A stretch of 38,707 bases of DNA, from the NCBI GenBank assembly GCA_020062605.1, contig JAGUWA010000109.1:1-38707 (forward strand), written 5' to 3'. The notes beneath the pieces were generated by a model that did no database searches, was not told where the DNA came from, and was given only the letters and a program-made list of their open reading frames with translations. The position numbers and the translations under genes are program-made. Every line of letters starts with the position of its first letter. The first letter of the stretch is position 1. Shown in pieces: positions 1 to 8,400 of this stretch. The DNA comes from Parvibaculum sp. (GTDB lineage: Bacteria; Pseudomonadota; Alphaproteobacteria; Parvibaculales; Parvibaculaceae).

Positions 1-1203
1 ATTCCGGAATACCAGAACAAGGCCGGACAGGAAGTGCACGAACTGCGCGACGCTCGCTCCGATGGCGACGCCTTCGATGCCGAACCGCGCACCAATCAGA
101 ACGCTGGCGCCGACCACCAGCGCATGTTCGATCTGAAGCAGGAGCAGCCATGCGGCTTTTCCCCGGGATTTCAGAATGGTGGCGCATAGACGGTTTGCCG
201 TTCGGAAAAAGAAGCCGGCCGCCAGCAATTGCATCAGAAGCGCCGCCTCGTCCCAGCCGCGCCCCAGAAGGATATAGATCAGTTCATAGGAAAGCACCGC
301 GCTGCTCGCCACGACCGGCAGAACAAACGCGCAATAAATAGCCATGCCGCGCACGAAGATGGTTCTGACGCGGTCCGTGTCGTCCTGGACGGTCGCCATC
401 ATCGGGAAGAGGACGGATTCGATGGAACCGCCGAGCGCGTTGATGGGGCGGAACGTGGTGCCTTGCGCGCGGACGTAGAAGCCGAGCGGCGCGGCGCCGA
501 AAAGGCGCGCCACGACTGCCTGGTCGAAGGCGAATATCATCTGCCGGAGAAGCTTCGCGGCGCTGATGCTGATGCCGAAGCCGAGAAGTTCGCGCGCGGC
601 GGCGCGATCCAGGCCGAGACGCGTGGGCGGCGGGCTTTGCCAGACATAGAGAGTGCAGAGCACGACGGCCTGCGCCACTTCCGCATAGACGAGCGACCAG
701 TAGCCGAAGCCGGCGAGGGCGAGACCGACGCCGATCAGCGCATAGCCGATGAAATAGGAGATGACCTGAACGGCGGCGATGCGGCGGAACAGCAGCTTGC
801 GATAGAGAAGGGCCTCCGACACGGACATGGCCGTGCGCAGCAGGACGACGAGGCAGAGAACGCGCAGGGCCTCCGCGCTCTGCGTGATCGACAGCAGCCG
901 GGAGATGGTCCCGGCTGCAAGATAAAGACCGCCCGCCAGAACGACGGCGACCAGCAGGGCCAGCAACTGCCCCGTCTCCAGATGCCGGGACTCCAGCTCC
1001 TTGCGCTGGATCAGGGCTGGCGCGATGCCGAGAGCGCCTTCGAGATCGATCACCGAAACGACGATCATCGCGGCGGCGACGATGCCGAAATCGGCGGGCG
1101 AGAGGTGCCGCGCCAGAACGCCGATGACGACGAAGCGCAACAACGTCTGGACGGTCGATCCGAGAAGGATGTAGGACACGCCGCCAGCGGCGCGGGACGT
1201 CAT
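1..1203 (-). CDS. Wzx-like oligosaccharide flippase (MOP superfamily), C-terminus cut by window edge
   Basis: The frame stays open from an ATG at 1203 down to base 1, so 401 residues are visible and the C-terminus lies outside the window; the family usually has about 480 to 500 residues. The protein is a chain of hydrophobic helices. It starts MTSRAAGGVSYILLGSTVQT, then has RHLSPADFGIVAAAMIVVS near residue 33, the typical opening of PST/WzxC-type lipopolysaccharide flippases (polysaccharide synthesis family, PF13440-like). These proteins move undecaprenyl-diphosphate-linked repeat units across the inner membrane. The start codon overlaps the stop of the glycosyltransferase upstream (ATGA, 1200-1203), so the two are probably translationally coupled. 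Family assignment is strong; the substrate cannot be read from sequence. Confidence 0.88.
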   Translation of the reverse strand, partial: MTSRAAGGVSYILLGSTVQTLLRFVVIGVLARHLSPADFGIVAAAMIVVSVIDLEGALGIAPALIQRKELESRHLETGQLLALLVAVVLAGGLYLAAGTISRLLSITQSAEALRVLCLVVLLRTAMSVSEALLYRKLLFRRIAAVQVISYFIGYALIGVGLALAGFGYWSLVYAEVAQAVVLCTLYVWQSPPPTRLGLDRAAARELLGFGISISAAKLLRQMIFAFDQAVVARLFGAAPLGFYVRAQGTTFRPINALGGSIESVLFPMMATVQDDTDRVRTIFVRGMAIYCAFVLPVVASSAVLSYELIYILLGRGWDEAALLMQLLAAGFFFRTANRLCATILKSRGKAAWLLLLQIEHALVVGASVLIGARFGIEGVAIGASVAQFVHFLSGLVLVFRN

Positions 1204-2171
1204 GGACAAGGATGTGTCCTCCCGGTTCCGTTATTTTGCGCGCGGTTGGCCAGCGCCGGGTTCCAATGCTCGAAGAGCCCCGGCAGCAATATCGAGAGCG
1301 CGATGGCGCCGTAAAGGCCATAGGTCTTCAGGCATACCGGGTCCAGACGGATCGCCTGAAGCGCCATGCCGAGCGCATCCCCGCGCCTGCGCAGCGCTAT
1401 GCATCGCTTGATGTTGCTGTGCAGTTCGCGCAGCAGATGGGGCACCTTGTCGAGGCCGGATTCGAACTCGCTCATCACGTCCAGGAACAATTTTCGCCGC
1501 GCCACATGGGCGCTGAAATCGAGATTTCTGGAAATGTGAGACATGCTGTCTTCATGCACCATCCGGAACGACAGTGCTTCGTCCAGACAGGTCCAGCGGA
1601 GGGTCCTCACCGCTCTGTAGAGAAGATGGTGATCTTCCAGAAAACGCAGGCGCGGGTCAAAGCCGCCAAGGGCGCGGAAGGCGTCGGTTCGGATCAGAAT
1701 GGACGAGGTGAACGAAAACACGCCGCCGCGCAGAACGGCGCTTGCGAAGGCCTGCCGGTCATATGCGCTCCAGCGGTGATGGCCGAGCAGGGTGCCGTCG
1801 AGCGTCATGGTCCTGGTATCGCACAAGACCATGTCGAAGTCGGCGGCCACGGCCATCTGCCGCGCGAGCTTGGTTTCATCCCACCGGTCGTCGGCGTCGA
1901 GAAAGGCGATCCACTCGCCCCGGGCGAGGCCCGCGCCGTGATTTCTCGCGCTGCCCGGACCGGCATTGTCCTGCCGCACACAGGTGGCGTGCCAGCGCGC
2001 GGCGGCCTCTTCCGCCAGGCGCGCCTCTTCCGGCGACGAGCCGTCGTCGACGATCACAACCTCGAAGTCCCGAAATGTCTGTTCGGCGAGGCGACCGAGC
2101 GTCGCATCGATGAAACGACCCGCGTTGAAATAGGGGATGACCACCGAGACGGCGGGGGCGGCTCCGGTCAT
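1200..2171 (-). CDS. Family 2 glycosyltransferase
   Basis: 323 residues. The N-terminus is a GT-A fold of family GT2: VSVVIPYFNAGRFIDATL at about residue 9, VVIVDDGSS near 38, and the metal/nucleotide-binding acidic motif in FLDADDRWDE near 90. A GGFDPRLRFLEDHHLLYRA segment near 170 matches the acceptor-side region of GT2 enzymes acting in O-antigen and capsule synthesis. It should transfer a sugar from a nucleotide donor to a lipid-linked glycan on the cytoplasmic face. The ATG at 2171 overlaps the stop of the pyruvyl transferase gene by four bases (2168-2171), and its own stop overlaps the flippase start, giving a three-gene coupled operon. Donor and linkage are unknown. Confidence 0.93.
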   Translation of the reverse strand: MTGAAPAVSVVIPYFNAGRFIDATLGRLAEQTFRDFEVVIVDDGSSPEEARLAEEAAARWHATCVRQDNAGPGSARNHGAGLARGEWIAFLDADDRWDETKLARQMAVAADFDMVLCDTRTMTLDGTLLGHHRWSAYDRQAFASAVLRGGVFSFTSSILIRTDAFRALGGFDPRLRFLEDHHLLYRAVRTLRWTCLDEALSFRMVHEDSMSHISRNLDFSAHVARRKLFLDVMSEFESGLDKVPHLLRELHSNIKRCIALRRRGDALGMALQAIRLDPVCLKTYGLYGAIALSILLPGLFEHWNPALANRAQNNGTGRTHPCP

Positions 2172-3346
2172 GGCGCGCGCCCCGGCAGCGCCTCGTCGAG
2201 GAAGCTTCGGCCCTCGGCCCGGAGTGCGGCCAATGTGCGGGCGATGCCGGCATGGTCATAGGGCAGGGTCGAAATGTTCGTGCACATCTCCTCAAGGCGC
2301 CCGCGGCCCGCCGGTTCGACGACGGAGACGTAGCGATGGGAAAGGCCGAGCTTCTCGGTGAGAGCCCTGTTTTTCGTCGGGAAGCCGAGCGTCGGTCGCC
2401 GCCGGTCCAGACAGATCAGCGGGCAACCGTTCAGAACGGCGAAGATGCTGCCATGCATCCGTTCCGACAGGCACAGGTCGAAGTGGCGTGCGAGGCCGGC
2501 CCATTCCAGAGGGCCGATGGGTGCGCCCGTGAGGTCGACATCCGCATAAGGGTTCTTGTCGGAGACCGAAACGATCTGGTAGCCCTGCTGGCGAAGCAGC
2601 GCGACGGCGGCGGCATAGGCGTCGTGAACGCCCGCGATCAGCAACAGGCGCGGGCGCTGAAAATCCACGCCCCAGCCCGCGAGGCGGGCGCGCAGCCTGT
2701 CGGTGGGAACGTCGCCGGTGAGGTCGGCTATGAAGGTCGGGTCGGGCGTCCAGGTTATTTTCTTTTCCAGCGCCGGGTCCGCCCAAAGCGCGAAGGCGCG
2801 CGTGCGTTCGTCGCGCACGCCGATCGCATCGAAGTCGCCCAGCGCCTCCGCGATCCGCCGCCGCATGCACTTCGGCAAGGCAAGCCAGTCGGTTTTTTCT
2901 CCCGCCGTTGCCGCATAGGCGATCTTGCGGACGTGCAGGGAGGGGCCCGGCCAGAAGACATTCGGGAAGGCTGGTGCGTAAGGGTCCGTCTGGAGACGCA
3001 GGAGACCCTTCAGGCGGTGCTGGAATGCGATTTTCCACACCTCATCGCTGCCGACCACCAGCGCGTCGTAGCGCGACTGAATATAGTCGAAAGTAAGTCG
3101 GCGCGCCTTGCTATGGAAGCGGCGCGGGCTCAGCGGCAGATCGTTGTCATAAAAGGCTTGCAAAGCCTTCTTCCGATCATCGTCCGCCGGTCCATAGGCG
3201 CGCGCCATCAAGACGGGATAGCGATGATCGACGATCTCGACCTCCGCCGCCGGGCGCAACTCGCCGATCGCCCGATGCAAGGCCAGACTTTGCAGAATCG
3301 CACCCTCATTAAAACCCGCATGCAGTGTCAGAGTTCCGAAACGCAT
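2168..3346 (-). CDS. Polysaccharide pyruvyl transferase family protein
   Basis: 392 residues from the ATG at 3346. That start gives the usual family opening MRFGTLTLHAGFNEGAILQS. An in-frame TTG at 3385 would add 13 residues but has no clear ribosome site. The pattern fits the CsaB/WcaK family (PF04230): YDALVVGSDEVWK near residue 105, an RDERTRAFA segment near 180, LLLIAGVHDAYAAAVALL near 240, and LCLSERMHGSIFAVLNGCP near 290, which carries the conserved R-x-H-G motif. Members transfer pyruvate from phosphoenolpyruvate as a ketal onto glycan hydroxyls, though some act as other transferases. It is the first gene of the leftward operon that continues into the GT2 and flippase genes. Confidence 0.85.
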   Translation of the reverse strand: MRFGTLTLHAGFNEGAILQSLALHRAIGELRPAAEVEIVDHRYPVLMARAYGPADDDRKKALQAFYDNDLPLSPRRFHSKARRLTFDYIQSRYDALVVGSDEVWKIAFQHRLKGLLRLQTDPYAPAFPNVFWPGPSLHVRKIAYAATAGEKTDWLALPKCMRRRIAEALGDFDAIGVRDERTRAFALWADPALEKKITWTPDPTFIADLTGDVPTDRLRARLAGWGVDFQRPRLLLIAGVHDAYAAAVALLRQQGYQIVSVSDKNPYADVDLTGAPIGPLEWAGLARHFDLCLSERMHGSIFAVLNGCPLICLDRRRPTLGFPTKNRALTEKLGLSHRYVSVVEPAGRGRLEEMCTNISTLPYDHAGIARTLAALRAEGRSFLDEALPGRAP

Positions 3347-3461
3347 CGCCTCATTCAATTTCAATAATACCAACCGCGTAATCAAGGTAACAGAAAAAGG
3401 GCCGACGCGATTGTTCCAGAGTCGGAATTATATATAAAGATCATCCGGCATTTGGGGGTAG

Positions 3462-3492
3462 TGAAGTGGACCCCATCCGTGGGACCACTTCA
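3462..3492. repeat. 31-bp interrupted palindrome resembling abutted IS3/IS481-type ends
   Basis: TGAAGTGG (3462-3469) is repeated inverted as CCACTTCA (3485-3492), with a second inner stem CCCA/TGGG around a TCCG loop. The GACCCC...GTGGGAC spacing recalls the conserved terminal sequence of IS3/IS481 family elements. It lies in the gap between the divergent pyruvyl transferase and acyltransferase genes. It could be an insertion-sequence footprint, or simply a hairpin acting as a terminator or regulatory site. The IS relation is from memory of family ends, not an alignment. Confidence 0.4.
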
Positions 3493-3575
3493 GTAGACTT
3501 ATCCTTGTGTCGCCTTGTGCTTTAGCGGACTGGCTGCGAGACTGGCCGGGCCACAGAATGCGGACGTTGCAGAAC

Positions 3576-4772
3576 ATGAATCATCGGAGAGACATTGATG
3601 GTTTGCGCGCCCTGGCGGTCTTGCCGGTCATTCTCTACCACGCAGGCGTGGAGTTTTTCTCCGGCGGGTTTGTCGGCGTCGATGTCTTCTTTGTCATTTC
3701 GGGTTTTCTGATCACCGGCATCATCAAGTCCGAGGTCGATGCCGGCCGGTTCTCCGTCATCAATTTTTACGAGCGGCGAGCGCGCCGCATTCTGCCGGCG
3801 TTTTTCATGATCGTCGCGGTGACGGCGGGAGTCGGCTGGTTCACGATGCTCCCCGAGGATTATCAAGGCTTCGCCGCCTCAGCCATCGCTTCGGCGCTGT
3901 TCGTCTCGAACATGTTTTTCTGGGCGCAGGCGGACAATTATTTCGACGCGCCCGCAGAGACCAAGCCGCTACTGCACACCTGGTCTCTTGCCGTTGAAGA
4001 ACAGTTCTATCTGATTTTCCCTGTCGCCATTCTTGTCATCATGTTCTTCATTTCGCGTTATCGGCGCAAGGACGCCATGCTCGTCCTCATCATCGCGGCG
4101 GCGACCCTCCTCTCCTTCGCTGTGGCGGTCTGGGCGACGAGCCACAAGCCCGTCGCTGCATTTTACTGGCTGCCCAGCCGCGCCTGGGAACTGATGCTCG
4201 GATCGTTGCTGGCGCTGGGTGCCGTGAAACCGGCCCGGCGTCAGTGGCATGCGGAGGCCGCCGCGTTCATCGGCGTCGCCTTCATCGTGGCGGCGATCTT
4301 CGGCTATTCGAGGACGACGCCTTTTCCGGGTCTGAGCGCCCTGCTGCCGACGCTGGGCGCAGCCGGTATTCTTTATGCCGGTCTCGACGGGCGCGCGACG
4401 GTCGCCGGGCGCGGACTCAGCCTTCTGCCGTTCCATTTTGTGGGGCTCATTTCCTATTCGCTCTATCTTTGGCATTGGCCGTTGATCGTCTTCAACAAGA
4501 TCTATTTTGGCGAAGAGACCAGCCCTGCCGTCGTCGCCGGCGTGATCCTGGCATCCTTCGTTCTGGCCACATTGTCGTGGCGCTATGTCGAGGGGCCTTT
4601 CAGAAAAAAGCCCCCCCCCCCCCCCGCGCCTCACGCGGGCACGTATTTTCGCTCTCTCCGCCGCCGCCGTCGCGCTGACGGTCGTCCTGTCCGCCGGCAT
4701 CGTCTGGCGGGATGGCTTCCCCGGCAGATTGTCTCCACGGGTGGAGGTGATCATGGACCGGCACCAGTATGA
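3576..4772 (+). CDS. O-acyltransferase, AT3 membrane domain (frame interrupted at a poly-C tract)
   Basis: As read, 398 residues. The start at 3576 gives MNHRRDIDGLRALAVLPVIL, the standard opening of the acyltransferase-3 family (PF01757; OafA/YrhL type); an in-frame ATG at 3558 and GTG at 3507 are less likely. Family motifs include GGFVGVDVFFVISGFLITG near residue 30, FYERRARRILPAFF near 65 and LHTWSLAVEEQFYLIFPV near 130, with about ten membrane helices. Such enzymes move acetyl groups across the inner membrane onto surface glycans. After WRYVEGPFRKK the frame enters 15 cytosines and then runs about 50 unrelated residues to a stop at 4772. The SGNH domain that normally follows lies in the next frame (4627-5541). 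Removing one C would make a 654-residue AT3-SGNH fusion. Confidence 0.9.
   Translation: MNHRRDIDGLRALAVLPVILYHAGVEFFSGGFVGVDVFFVISGFLITGIIKSEVDAGRFSVINFYERRARRILPAFFMIVAVTAGVGWFTMLPEDYQGFAASAIASALFVSNMFFWAQADNYFDAPAETKPLLHTWSLAVEEQFYLIFPVAILVIMFFISRYRRKDAMLVLIIAAATLLSFAVAVWATSHKPVAAFYWLPSRAWELMLGSLLALGAVKPARRQWHAEAAAFIGVAFIVAAIFGYSRTTPFPGLSALLPTLGAAGILYAGLDGRATVAGRGLSLLPFHFVGLISYSLYLWHWPLIVFNKIYFGEETSPAVVAGVILASFVLATLSWRYVEGPFRKKPPPPPAPHAGTYFRSLRRRRRADGRPVRRHRLAGWLPRQIVSTGGGDHGPAPV
4611..4625. repeat. Homopolymeric tract of 15 cytosines inside the acyltransferase gene
   Basis: Fifteen consecutive C residues follow a short A-run. The upstream frame (AT3 domain) and downstream frame (SGNH domain) differ by one base exactly here. 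A 14-C or 17-C tract would restore the fused frame. Tracts of this kind are classic slipped-strand contingency loci, but they are also a common site of sequencing or assembly error. Confidence 0.9.
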
Positions 4773-5541
4773 GGACGCGCGATATGGAGAGTGCCACCGC
4801 GCTTCGGAATTGCACCTGAAGGCGGATGACCTTTGTCTCCGCGGCGCGCCGGGACGGGCGGCAAGTTTCGTGCTGATTGGCGACAGCCACGCGGCCGCTC
4901 TGGCGGCGGGCGTTTTTGCGGCGGCAAAAATATCCGGCGTGGCGGGCTATCAGCTCACGGATTCAGGCTGGCGGCCAACCTATCCCTATATTCGTCTGTC
5001 GCGGGACAGCCAGGACCTCTGGATGAACGAGCAGCTTCGGCAGGTGCTGTCGGACAAGGCGATAGATCGCGTGGTCGTTATCGTGAACTGGGCCTCGGCG
5101 GTCGGCCAGACCTATATGCTGAACGCCAAGCCGGTGGCTGGAGCGGAAGCGGTGCCCGCCGCGCTCGTGGCGCTTGTTCAACGCCATCCTGAAAAGAAAT
5201 TCGTCCTGCTTGAGGATACGCCTTGGGCGCGCACGTTCGGCGTGAGAAATCTGGCGCAGGCGATGATGTTCAACCGCCCGTTCGATCCGAAAATTCCGGT
5301 CGATGAATACAAGCGTGAGTGGCGCCGGACGCGCGACGTGCTGAGGCCCCTGGAGCGGCTGCCGAATGTCGAATGGGTGGACATCTCCGACAGCTTGTGC
5401 GACGAGCGCTTCTGCCACGGCCAGCGCAACGGCGAAACGCTCTATTACGACGCCGACCATCTGACCAGCCAGTTCGCCGAGAGGCAGGCGGACAGGATTG
5501 CTCGCATATTCGGAAACGATCAGTCAGGCCGCGACCGGTAA
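4627..5541 (+). CDS. SGNH hydrolase domain of the split O-acyltransferase
   Basis: This is the second half of the acyltransferase, in the +1 frame relative to 3576-4772 and ending with TAA at 5539-5541. After the tract the frame reads a final membrane helix (RIFALSAAAVALTVVLSAGI), then a periplasmic SGNH domain. FVLIGDSHAAAL at about 4864-4899 holds the catalytic Ser in GDSH. YYDADHL at about 5443-5463 holds the D-x-x-H catalytic pair. In OafA-like enzymes this domain completes acetyl transfer to the glycan. An ATG at 4585 is in frame but lies within the AT3 coding sequence, so independent translation is unlikely. Catalytic residues are intact, so decay does not look old; the break is a single-base frame change. 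Confidence 0.8.
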   Translation, partial: RLTRARIFALSAAAVALTVVLSAGIVWRDGFPGRLSPRVEVIMDRHQYEDARYGECHRASELHLKADDLCLRGAPGRAASFVLIGDSHAAALAAGVFAAAKISGVAGYQLTDSGWRPTYPYIRLSRDSQDLWMNEQLRQVLSDKAIDRVVVIVNWASAVGQTYMLNAKPVAGAEAVPAALVALVQRHPEKKFVLLEDTPWARTFGVRNLAQAMMFNRPFDPKIPVDEYKREWRRTRDVLRPLERLPNVEWVDISDSLCDERFCHGQRNGETLYYDADHLTSQFAERQADRIARIFGNDQSGRDR

Positions 5542-5549
5542 GCCGCGCC

Positions 5550-5618
5550 GGATAGACAAGAAAAACTTTCTTGCCGCTCTTGAGCAAGGCATCGATTGTT
5601 TTTTTCAGGCTCTCTTGC
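5550..5618 (-). pseudogene. Fragment of a second acyltransferase SGNH domain
   Basis: On the minus strand, about 23 residues read QESLKKTIDALLKSGKKVF followed by LVYP. That matches the C-terminal helix-strand unit of SGNH-type acyltransferases, where KKVxLVxP is normally followed by PE. Both ends are truncated: one meets the tail of the plus-strand acyltransferase, the other the sulfotransferase remnant. Too short to function; the assignment rests on motif recognition only. Confidence 0.45.
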
Positions 5619-5820
5619 GCAGCCTGTGCTGTTGTCCGAACACGCCCTGGTGCCATTCGCGCGAGGGCACCAGCACGTCCGGCGAACTGCCGATCATGTT
5701 CCAGACGATGTTCGATCCGCCTCGTCCGAAGCAGTCCAGGATGAAGGCGCGCGGCGGCAGCGGGTGGTCCTCCTCCCTCCCGGTCCTCATTCCCTCTCCG
5801 TTGCGGCTCGTGTCGTTCAT
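5605..5820 (-). pseudogene. Truncated sulfotransferase-like N-terminus
   Basis: About 71 residues from a possible ATG at 5820 (the frame is open to 5901). RAFILDCFGRGGSNIVWNMI followed by GSSPDVL resembles the phosphosulfate-binding loop and following helix of sulfotransferases (usual form FIxGxxRSGTTLL...LxxHP). After about 50 further bases the frame ends in RKRA-stop, and the acyltransferase fragment begins in another frame. A complete enzyme would have 250 or more residues, so this is a leftover head of a gene. The unusual RGGSN in place of RSGTT makes the family call tentative. Confidence 0.5.
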
Positions 5821-5928
5821 CTCCGGCCTCGTCCAAACCGGGCACAAGTTTTTTCGTCCGTGTCTGCGGCGCGCTCGCGTCCCCGGATGTGACGTTTGCA
5901 TGACATTTCGATGACAGTCATCCCTTTT

Positions 5929-7113
5929 TCAGGCGTTTTCGGCCCCTCTTATCCCCGGCAGCGTCCGGTAGAGCGCCATGTGTTGTGCGACCACGCTCTC
6001 CATTCCGAAGCGTGTGGCGAGGGTCTCGCGGGCGGCGGCGCTCATTCGCGCATAGCGCTCCGGGGGTGTCGCGGCAGCCCTTTCGAGCGCCTCCACGCAA
6101 CTCGAAATATCTCCCGCTTCGAAGAGATAACCGTTCGTTCCGTCTTCCACCATGTCCTCGACGCCGCTCACGCGCGTCACCACGGGCACGACGCCGAAGC
6201 TCATCGCCTCCAGCACGGAATTCGACATGCCTTCCGAAAGCGACGTGGACAGATAAAAATCCGCTTTGCGCAGAGCCGGCGTCACATCGTCCATGCGTCC
6301 CGTGAATTCGACGCGGGCGGCGATACCGAGGTCTTGGGCGAGAGCCTTCAGCTCTTCCTCTCGCGGGCCGTTGCCGACGAGCATCAGCTTCGCGGCGTGC
6401 TTGCCTTCGAGCTCGGTAAAGCTTCGCAGCATCGTGTCGAGAGCCTTTTCGCTGTCGAAACGCCCCATGAAAAGGAAGATGCTTTCGTTTCTCTCTCGCG
6501 CGGCGCGCGGTTCGAGCTGCGGCATGATGACGCCGTTTGGAATGCGATGAACACGGGCTTTTTCGATGCCGTGGCGTTCCACGTCGTCCACCATTTGTGC
6601 GCTGTTGGCGATGAAACCCGTCGTCAGGCGTTTCACGAGTGCCGCGAACTGCGGGCCGAAGAGGCGTTTGTTCTTTACCGTATCGATGTCGAAATCGTAT
6701 CCGCCGCGTCCGAACTTGATGAGTGCGGGCCGTCCGGCGAGTTTCGCGCCGATCAGCGGGCCGACCGCGTGCAGCCGTCCGTGCACGATGTGAACCACGT
6801 CGTAGCTCCGCCTGTGCCGCCACAGCCACCAGGCCGTGCGAAGCGACCACCAGGCAAAGGAGAAAAAGTGACGGCCGCCGAGATTGGGCAGGCTGGTCAG
6901 GCGAAAGCGGATGATGCCGACGCCGTCCTTCGTTTCGCGCGCCGGCGTGTCCGCCTCGATGCGCGGTGCCAGCAGCGTGACCTTCGCACCCTCGCGCACC
7001 AGCGTGGCCGCGAACTTCCGGCTCTGCTGCTCCGCGCCGCCGAAGGACTCCGGCAGGTAGGTCGGCAGGACGAGCACGATGTGCAGGGAAGAGGTGCTGG
7101 GAGGTCTATCCAC
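5929..7113 (-). CDS. Family 4 glycosyltransferase
   Basis: 394 residues from a GTG at 7113. The N-terminal domain opens LHIVLVLPTYLPESFGGAEQ, with the GGAE motif of GT4 acceptor-binding domains. The C-terminal Rossmann domain holds IFLFMGRFDSEKALDTML near residue 225 and the nucleotide-sugar binding E-x7-E region in STSLSEGMSNSVLEAMSFG near 310. It should be a cytoplasmic or membrane-associated retaining transferase adding one sugar to the growing unit. It is transcribed leftwards, divergent from the glycosyltransferase at 7255, with a 141-bp gap that must carry both promoters; I saw no convincing -35/-10 pair there. Donor unknown. Confidence 0.93.
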   Translation of the reverse strand: MDRPPSTSSLHIVLVLPTYLPESFGGAEQQSRKFAATLVREGAKVTLLAPRIEADTPARETKDGVGIIRFRLTSLPNLGGRHFFSFAWWSLRTAWWLWRHRRSYDVVHIVHGRLHAVGPLIGAKLAGRPALIKFGRGGYDFDIDTVKNKRLFGPQFAALVKRLTTGFIANSAQMVDDVERHGIEKARVHRIPNGVIMPQLEPRAARERNESIFLFMGRFDSEKALDTMLRSFTELEGKHAAKLMLVGNGPREEELKALAQDLGIAARVEFTGRMDDVTPALRKADFYLSTSLSEGMSNSVLEAMSFGVVPVVTRVSGVEDMVEDGTNGYLFEAGDISSCVEALERAAATPPERYARMSAAARETLATRFGMESVVAQHMALYRTLPGIRGAENA

Positions 7114-7254
7114 GTATTAGGTACCGATCTGAACGGGTCTGCTGGCGGCCGTTCCGGAGAATGCCAGATTTTGTCCTGTCTCTCTCGAAATATTGCTAGA
7201 GTTCTTCAACAAACGCATCGGCGACTTCAACCATACTTCCTTCATCACGGCTCC

Positions 7255-8400
7255 ATGTCATCCAGGCTCCGCATCGTCCATGTCATAACCCGCTTCGTTA
7301 ACGGCGGGGCGGACGAGAACACGCTCCTGACCTGCAACCATCAAGCCGAAGCAGGGCATGAGGTCTGGCTCGCCTACGGGCGGGACTGGACGGAGCGCAT
7401 GCGCGGCCAGCTCGATCCGCGCGTCAGGGCGGTGGCGATTCCATCGCTGGTGCGGGAGATTTCGCCGGCGAAGGATGTTGCTGCCTTGTGTGCGCTGGCG
7501 AGACTTTATCGCCGCGTCCGCCCCGACATCGTCCACACGCATACGAGCAAGGCCGGCATTGTGGGCCGTCTCGCCGCCTTGGCCTGGTTGCCCGCGAGGG
7601 TCGTTCACGGCGTGCACATCCTCCCCTTCACGAGCGAGCCCTTTCCGAAACGCATCATGTATGTCCTGCTGGAGCGGCTCGCGGCGTTGCGCACCCATGC
7701 CTTCATCGATGTCAGCGAGGGCATGCGCGACCTCTGCCTCGAATATGGGCTGGGGACGAATGACAATCACTTCGTCATCCGGAGCGGCATGGATGTGGAG
7801 CGATTTCGCGACGCATTGCCCGCGGACGATCTCTTGGCCTTGCGACAATCCTGCGACGGTGCCGTGATCGCCGGCTACGTCGCCGTCCTCGAAAGGCGGA
7901 AAAGGCATCTCGAACTCCTGAAGGCGTTGGCGCCGCTGCTCGCGAAGAACAGGGACCTGTTCCTTGTGCTCGCGGGCGACGGTCCGGAGCGTCCGGAGCT
8001 CGAACGGTTCGTGCACGACAAGGGTATCGCCGGGCGTGTGCGCATCCTGGGCTTCCGGGAGGATGTGGATCGGGTGGTCTCCGGCTGCGACATCTGCCTG
8101 TTCGCCTCGCAGCGGGAAGGCTTGCCCCGCTCGGTCGTCCAGTATGTCATTGCGGGGAAACCCGTCGTCGCTTCGGCGCTTCCGGGCATCGAGCGCGTCG
8201 TCCGCGACGGCGAGAACGGTTTCGTGGTGGCGGGGGACCGGCTCGATGGCATTGCCGAGGGGCTGGAGAAGCTGATGCGGGATACCGGACTTCGCGCAAG
8301 CTTCGCCGCCGCCAGCGCCGCAACCGATCTGTCCGAGTGGGACGCGCGTATAATGACGGACCGGATCGGGAGTGTGTACTCTTGGGTGCGTCATGATTAA
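7255..8400 (+). CDS. Family 4 glycosyltransferase
   Basis: 381 residues. The ATG at 7255 gives MSSRLRIVHVITRFVNGGAD, a standard GT4 start; the frame is open far upstream but that part is antisense to the neighbouring gene. RPDIVHTHTSKAGIVGRLAA near residue 90 is typical of WcaL/PelF-like transferases. The C-terminal domain has GYVAVLERRKRHLELLKAL near 205, LVLAGDGPERPELE near 240 and FASQREGLPRSVVQYVIAGK near 285 (E-x7-E region). Its last codons overlap the start of the polymerase gene by eight bases (8393-8400), so the two are coupled. It is the first gene of a rightward operon through 11679. Confidence 0.93.
   Translation: MSSRLRIVHVITRFVNGGADENTLLTCNHQAEAGHEVWLAYGRDWTERMRGQLDPRVRAVAIPSLVREISPAKDVAALCALARLYRRVRPDIVHTHTSKAGIVGRLAALAWLPARVVHGVHILPFTSEPFPKRIMYVLLERLAALRTHAFIDVSEGMRDLCLEYGLGTNDNHFVIRSGMDVERFRDALPADDLLALRQSCDGAVIAGYVAVLERRKRHLELLKALAPLLAKNRDLFLVLAGDGPERPELERFVHDKGIAGRVRILGFREDVDRVVSGCDICLFASQREGLPRSVVQYVIAGKPVVASALPGIERVVRDGENGFVVAGDRLDGIAEGLEKLMRDTGLRASFAAASAATDLSEWDARIMTDRIGSVYSWVRHD

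Larger units (their letters stand above)
5542..5928. other. 387-bp gap of gene debris between acyltransferase and glycosyltransferase genes
   Basis: No intact gene fits here. The stretch holds the two minus-strand remnants listed above, in different frames and abutting near 5605-5640. No transposase or terminal repeat is visible at the edges. It marks a past rearrangement boundary between the leftmost acyltransferase region and the glycosyltransferase block. Confidence 0.6.

Noticed and set aside
229..1314. 361-residue plus-strand open frame
   Set aside because: Antisense to the flippase and GT2 start; composition is Arg/Asp/Gly/His-rich low-complexity typical of high-GC shadow frames, with no motif.
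5896..7254. Long in-frame upstream extension of the GT4 at 7255
   Set aside because: It is antisense to the well-supported GT4 at 5929-7113, and the family start motif is at 7255.
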